Below, in pieces: positions 41,201-47,200 of a DNA stretch of 64,000 bases. Origin of the DNA: Siphonodentalium dalli (taxonomy: Eukaryota > Mollusca > Scaphopoda > Gadilida > Siphonodentaliidae); NCBI GenBank assembly GCA_032622095.1, contig CP136061.1, positions 115,888,754 through 115,952,753 of the forward strand, given 5' to 3'. Under the pieces are notes generated by a model. It saw nothing but the letters and a program-made list of their open reading frames with translations, was not told where the DNA came from and made no database searches. Every line of letters starts with the position of its first letter. Positions within the stretch are counted from its first letter, which is position 1. The position numbers were made by a program, and so were the translations under genes.

Positions 41201-44200
41201 ATTACGGTTTATTAGCGGCCCAACAGAAATGATTAACAGCCCAACATTGTCTCGGCCTCTAATAGGATGGCGTGCTGTTAATAATTTCTGAAGGGCCGCT
41301 AATATAATCGTAATACCCGAGAAACTCACGTTATTACTATTATTACCACTCCTGTACGGTACCATGAGTAACATACATGTCGATGACCCAATACAATAAA
41401 TCCACTCCAAACCCTCTATAAACTGAATCCCTCTCCATACCGAACAATTTGTCCAGTCCCGGATTTACCCAAGAGCATTCTCACTAAAAATTACCTCTAT
41501 AATCTTGAAACTCTCTATTCCGAACATCGGACGGTAGTCAATAAGTGAACAAATACATTATTTTTTACCTTCAAAATCAGAACACGGAAATCGACACCAA
41601 CAGAACGCACGTGCTGTAGATTTGACATACTTGATGCTGAGCTCTTATTGGCTTAGGAGAGAGAGAGTAGTTGGGTGAAAAGCATCTGTAATTTCGTGCC
41701 CGGGAAAGTTGAAAAGATCGAGTGATCTCCACAAACAACCCATTGATACATGTATACTCATCTGCGACAACATCGCAATCGTGTGAACTACCAACATTTT
41801 GTCAGGCCCGATTCCTCCAGAAACGACTGAATCGTGGTCATCTGAACATCCACTAAGACTAAGTAACACTAATTATATTAAAGGAACTATTTTGTCAAAA
41901 TTTCTTTTTTTCACTAAATACCTTTTGTGCCCTAAAATGACATTTTTAACAGTTCAAAACATATTATAAGGATTTATAACTGCAAAAACACCATATTTAT
42001 GTTACTGAGAACTGATGGGCCTTAGTAGAGATGACATTAAGCTATATGGCATGTTCCATATGGGGCGGTGGGATGAAAAAATTCCTTCCCGACACCCTTC
42101 GGAATGAAGCTTCGAGAAATGTAAAACTGAAATAAATAAACTTGTCTTGATGTAACTAAAGCCAAGATCATTGTGTGCATGGAAAAAGAGCGAACAACTG
42201 TCTCAAACATTAATGTGACTATCAATGGCTAGAATATAACTGTCATCACACTGTTCATCAGTGCATCAAGCCAATCAGTGAAATAGTTGCATGTCTATCA
42301 ACTCATATCATCTGTTACTCTCCCAACACCTAAAATATCCAAGTCTGGCATAGAGACTGTTTGTCATTTATTATAACAGAGGTTGCTCCAGTAGGCTAAC
42401 AAAAGTGTTAAGGCATAACGCTAGATAATGGGCTGGTTGACAAACTAATCGGGAAATGGTTAGAAACAAGAGATGGACTGTCATCCGGCGCATACCCACT
42501 CGTGGCATACCGCCTAGTGTGGGCACATCTATAACTTATGATGGCTATACTCAGACATATGGCCCCAGATATCAGCATTTTCATATAAACAAAGATGAAT
42601 AACTATAGAACAAAAAACCAAAACAAACATTTGAATGTGCCATTAAATGTCCTCATAGTGGTGAACATCCATACAAAATTTCATTGAGTTCCGAGCGTTA
42701 CTGTTCAAGTTATGAGCTGAACAGACATCGGATGGACCAAACAACCAACATTTCCAGATAAACAAAGATGAAAAACTCTAGAATGGAAAAGCGGAACAGA
42801 ACAATGGAACCCCCTATTGAATGTCCTCATAGCAGCGAATATCCATACCAAATTCCATTGAGATACCAGTACAATTGTTGAAGTTACAACATGAACAGAC
42901 ACCAGACAGACCAAAAAGCCAACATTTCCAGATGAACCAAGATGTATAACTCTAGAATGGAATATCCAAACAAAACGATGGAACCCTCTTTTTGATGTCC
43001 TCATAGCAGTGAACATCCATACCAAATTCCATTGAGATCCCAGCACAATTGTTGAAATTACGACATGAACAGACACCAGACAGACCAAAAAGCCAACATC
43101 TCCAGATAAACAAAGATGAATAACTCTAGAACGGAAAATCAAAACAAAACGATGGAACCCTCTATTGAATGCTCTCATAGTAGTCAACATCCGTACCAAA
43201 TTTCATTGCGATACGAGCACTACTGTTCAAGTTATGACATGAACAGAAACCAGACGGACCAAAAATCCAACATTTCAAGATAAACAAAGATGAATAACTC
43301 TAGAATGGAAAATCCGAACAAAACAATGGAACCCTCTATTTAATGTCCTCATAGTTGTGAATATCCATACCAAATTTGGTTGAGATCCCAGCCCAACTGT
43401 TGAAGTTACGACATGAACAGACACCAGACGGACCAAAAAGCCACTATTTCCAGATAAACAAAGATGAATAACTCTAGAATGGAATTTCCGAACATAACGA
43501 TGGAAACCTCATTTAATGTCCTCATAGTAGTGAACATCCATACCTAATTTCATTGAGATCCGAGCACTACTGTTCAAGTTATGACATGAACAGACATCGG
43601 ACGGACATATGGACGGACGCACGGACAGGTGCAAAACAGTATACCCCCCTTTTTTTTTTAAAAGGGGGTATAATTATGGAATTGTGTGTATCCTGCATGT
43701 ACAATGACCTAAGTTTGCATATATAAGTAAACTTGTCCTGATGTAACCAATGCCTAGATCATTGTGTGCATGGAAAAAGAGCGAGTAACTGCCTCAAACA
43801 TTAATGTGACTATCAATGGGTAGAAAATATCTGTCATCAGTGCATCAAGCCAATCAGTGAATTATTTGCATGTCTTTCAACTCAGATGATCTCTCACAAG
43901 ACCGAAAGTATCCAAGTATGGTATATAGTGCCATGACTGCTTGTCATCTATTTTTATAAACAAGTAGGATCTGTCCGGATTTTTCTCTCAGACCCCTGGA
44001 CCGAGTTCAACCAATTTATATGAACATACAAAGGTTTTAAAAAAATGTGAGAGTTGGTTATGGGACTTTGGTCTGTTGAATAGTGTGCTTAGAGCATCTG
44101 CAGATATTAAATGCTATATAAAACCATTCATTATTATAATTTTCCAGAAAGAGTTTATATTCCAGTTTATTTTCCGTTGTACAATAGCCACAAAGTCAGT

Positions 44201-47200
44201 TGATCTGCTGACAACGTCATGATGTCATTTGACAGCGAAGATTTGGTGTGGTGACTCGGGGTACCCTGGCGGATGTTATAATGGTATTAGTTTTTCTAAA
44301 TTTTTAATTAAAAAAAATAAAATAAAATTGGTTTTGTTAAATTGAGCAAGGAGTTCAATCTTTAAAAAAAATATATTAAAACAATATATATAAATCAAAA
44401 TGTTTCAATGACCAAATAATGTGTTTGAAGCACACAAAGGGACCGCCGCTAAATGAAGGCTCTGTCTAAGATCAAAATGTGTGTAAGGTCCCACAAAGGG
44501 GGCCACATGTATCTCCGATGCTGAATATAGGCTCCCAAAGGGAGCCTTTTTCAGCTAGTTTAGTATAATAGAAGTAAGTTGCTCCAGTAGACTAACATAA
44601 GTGGTATGGAATATGTTAGATAATGAGCTTGTTGACAGACTAATCAGGAAATAGTTAGAAATTATGAAATTTTGTGTATCCTGCACAAGGACCTAGGTTT
44701 AGATGATCAGCAATTTATAAAACATTTTTTTTTCAATTGAAACAGCTTCTGAAACAGGTTAAACTGTTATTTGAACTAATTTAGATCATTTCCAGTCATA
44801 TGAGTGATATCAGTAGAGTTTTAAGCGATTTTAGACCAATTTTAGTGAAATTTGGGGGGTGGGTGTCAAAAAATTGGGACTAAAATATAAAAAAATTCAG
44901 GTTTGGGGGTGGTGGGTCCCCGAAAATGCCAGATGCAAAAAAACGGCATACCTTCATGCAAATTTTTTACTACCCCCCCCCCCCCCCGGTCATAATACTA
45001 ATTATATATTCCCCAAGAAAATTCGAAATCGTGCAGGTAATATTTTTATTATTATGATATACGGTAAGTTTACCTGATTTGCTTTCCGGTGACAGCGGTG
45101 GGCGGAGCTTGAAATAATTCCGCCAATCGCATAACGAGTTGATAAATTACATATAAAATATTGCAGTCACCGATTATATAAATGTACCTTTATACGATAT
45201 ATAGCGATCATTAAAGTGATGTGAAACACTCCGGTATGGTGATCAAATAGAAATGGAGAATGAACTTGTTCAAAGTAGTAATTTTTACAAATAGTATATC
45301 AAAATTGACAATACACACCGTCATGGTCATTCTTATATATAAATTATATGCAGTGACTCTCGATGAAGAAATCGTTTTCGTTAGTTTATCGCCGATAGAT
45401 GCGTCCCGAATCGAGTAGTAAATATTTACAATTGAGCGTAGTTCAAAAAATGTTTTCTATGTACATGTAGTGGTACGGTCGATTTGCTGCAAATTTTCGG
45501 CGATGTTAGTAAAATGTTACAGTCCTCCAGTTGTCATAGCATCTGAATACTAACTAATCAGTTTCACACACCCGAACAAGTACATAATATGTCTTTAAAT
45601 AAAAGCTGTTTGAATGTGCTTATTATGAACTGGATTTGCGAGAGTGTTAGATAATATAACGAATAATGATGGCTAAAGTGTACTTTGGAGCGATAAACCT
45701 GGAGTGAAATGAGGTTAATTTATCCAGAAATGCAATGAGCGAATATAGTGCAATACGAAATTGAAGTGTTTCTGAAAGAATACAAATTGGGCCTTCTAGC
45801 TTCTTCTTCGGTGTATGGTACAAATTTCGGAAGCTAATTTATACCACTGAAATAGTGTCATACCATTGTGCGCTATACTATGAGGAGTCCAATTAAACAA
45901 ATGGGGTGTGATTAAAAAAGGTCTTGGTTAATATACTAGTACATGTATCGTGATGGCTTATATTCGTCATAATAATGTTCCTCTCTGTTTCTTCACACAA
46001 AGTCTTTTGTGAGGAGAAATGCACAACTGTCGACCACTTGCTAAAATCCTTCAAGCCAAGATACGATCAGATAGTGGGAAAACAAAAGTATTAACTCGAA
46101 CACACAACAGACTGTCGAAACTACAATAATTATTAATTAGGCACTTTCGCATAACAGAATTTTTTCTAAATTGAAGGCTAGTCGGGCATTGTTTTTCAGT
46201 TTGCCACGTGTTTGTTGTTCGTTGTGTTTGTTGTTTATTTTTCTTTTTGATAGCAGATATTGACCATCAATAGAGGACGTTTTTAATTGTGTTCGTCTAG
46301 AAAAAAATCCAATGATCACATCAGCTAATAAATGCTTTCATCGACCAAACGCGGTAGACAATAAAGAGCGTTCTCAATTATGAACGTGATCATTTTTGAG
46401 GTATTATGGGCGATTTTGTATGTGGATTTTGACATTTAAATATATTAATTAATAGACACTTTGGCATAACGGCATTTGTTCTAAATTGAAGGCTAGCCGG
46501 GGATTGTTTTTCAGTTTGTCACGTATTAGTTGTTCATTTTTGTTTTCCGTTTTATTTTTCGTTTTGTTGACAGATATTGACGTTGAGAGGAAGTTTTTAA
46601 TTTTTGTTCGTGTAGAAAAAATCACCCCAGCTAATAAGGAGCATACATTCTTCCGTCTCCCAAAAGCGGCAGACAATAAAGAGCGTTCTATTTACGAACA
46701 GTGTTGTCTTTTTGGGGGTACTATATAATGGTGATATGTAGGTGGCATTCAAATATATGAATGATTGAGAATTGGGAAATAACTTACAAAGAACAACAAA
46801 TGAAATACCTGATATAGGGCCTATTGTTAATTTTATTCCGCCCAGTGTTTTTATTACGTTTAGGGGTTTCTTATGGCAAAATTTCGCCAGTTGACATTGA
46901 TGAATAGTCGCTGAGTGACTATCAAATGTAGCACTAAAGTAACATCGATTCAAGAAACCGAACACGTTGCGGTATGTTATTTATGGCCGCAAAAACGACT
47001 ATCATATGCGCTAAAAATAAACCACGATATCTTGATTTACTGAAATAACTCATCGCAGTTATGTAATCTATATATACACCGTGCACGCATTTTAAACCAA
47101 TTCTGCATTTTAGTATCGGCTGACTACGATTACGTAGTCGTCATAATAAACTCTGGCTCGGAGTCTGTGTTTTTAATTTGCTCGCCCATAACTACGTCAT

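Noticed and set aside
42705-43199. A 164-codon minus-strand frame
   Set aside because: Its internal repetition matches the ~175-bp D2 units exactly, so it is not a gene.
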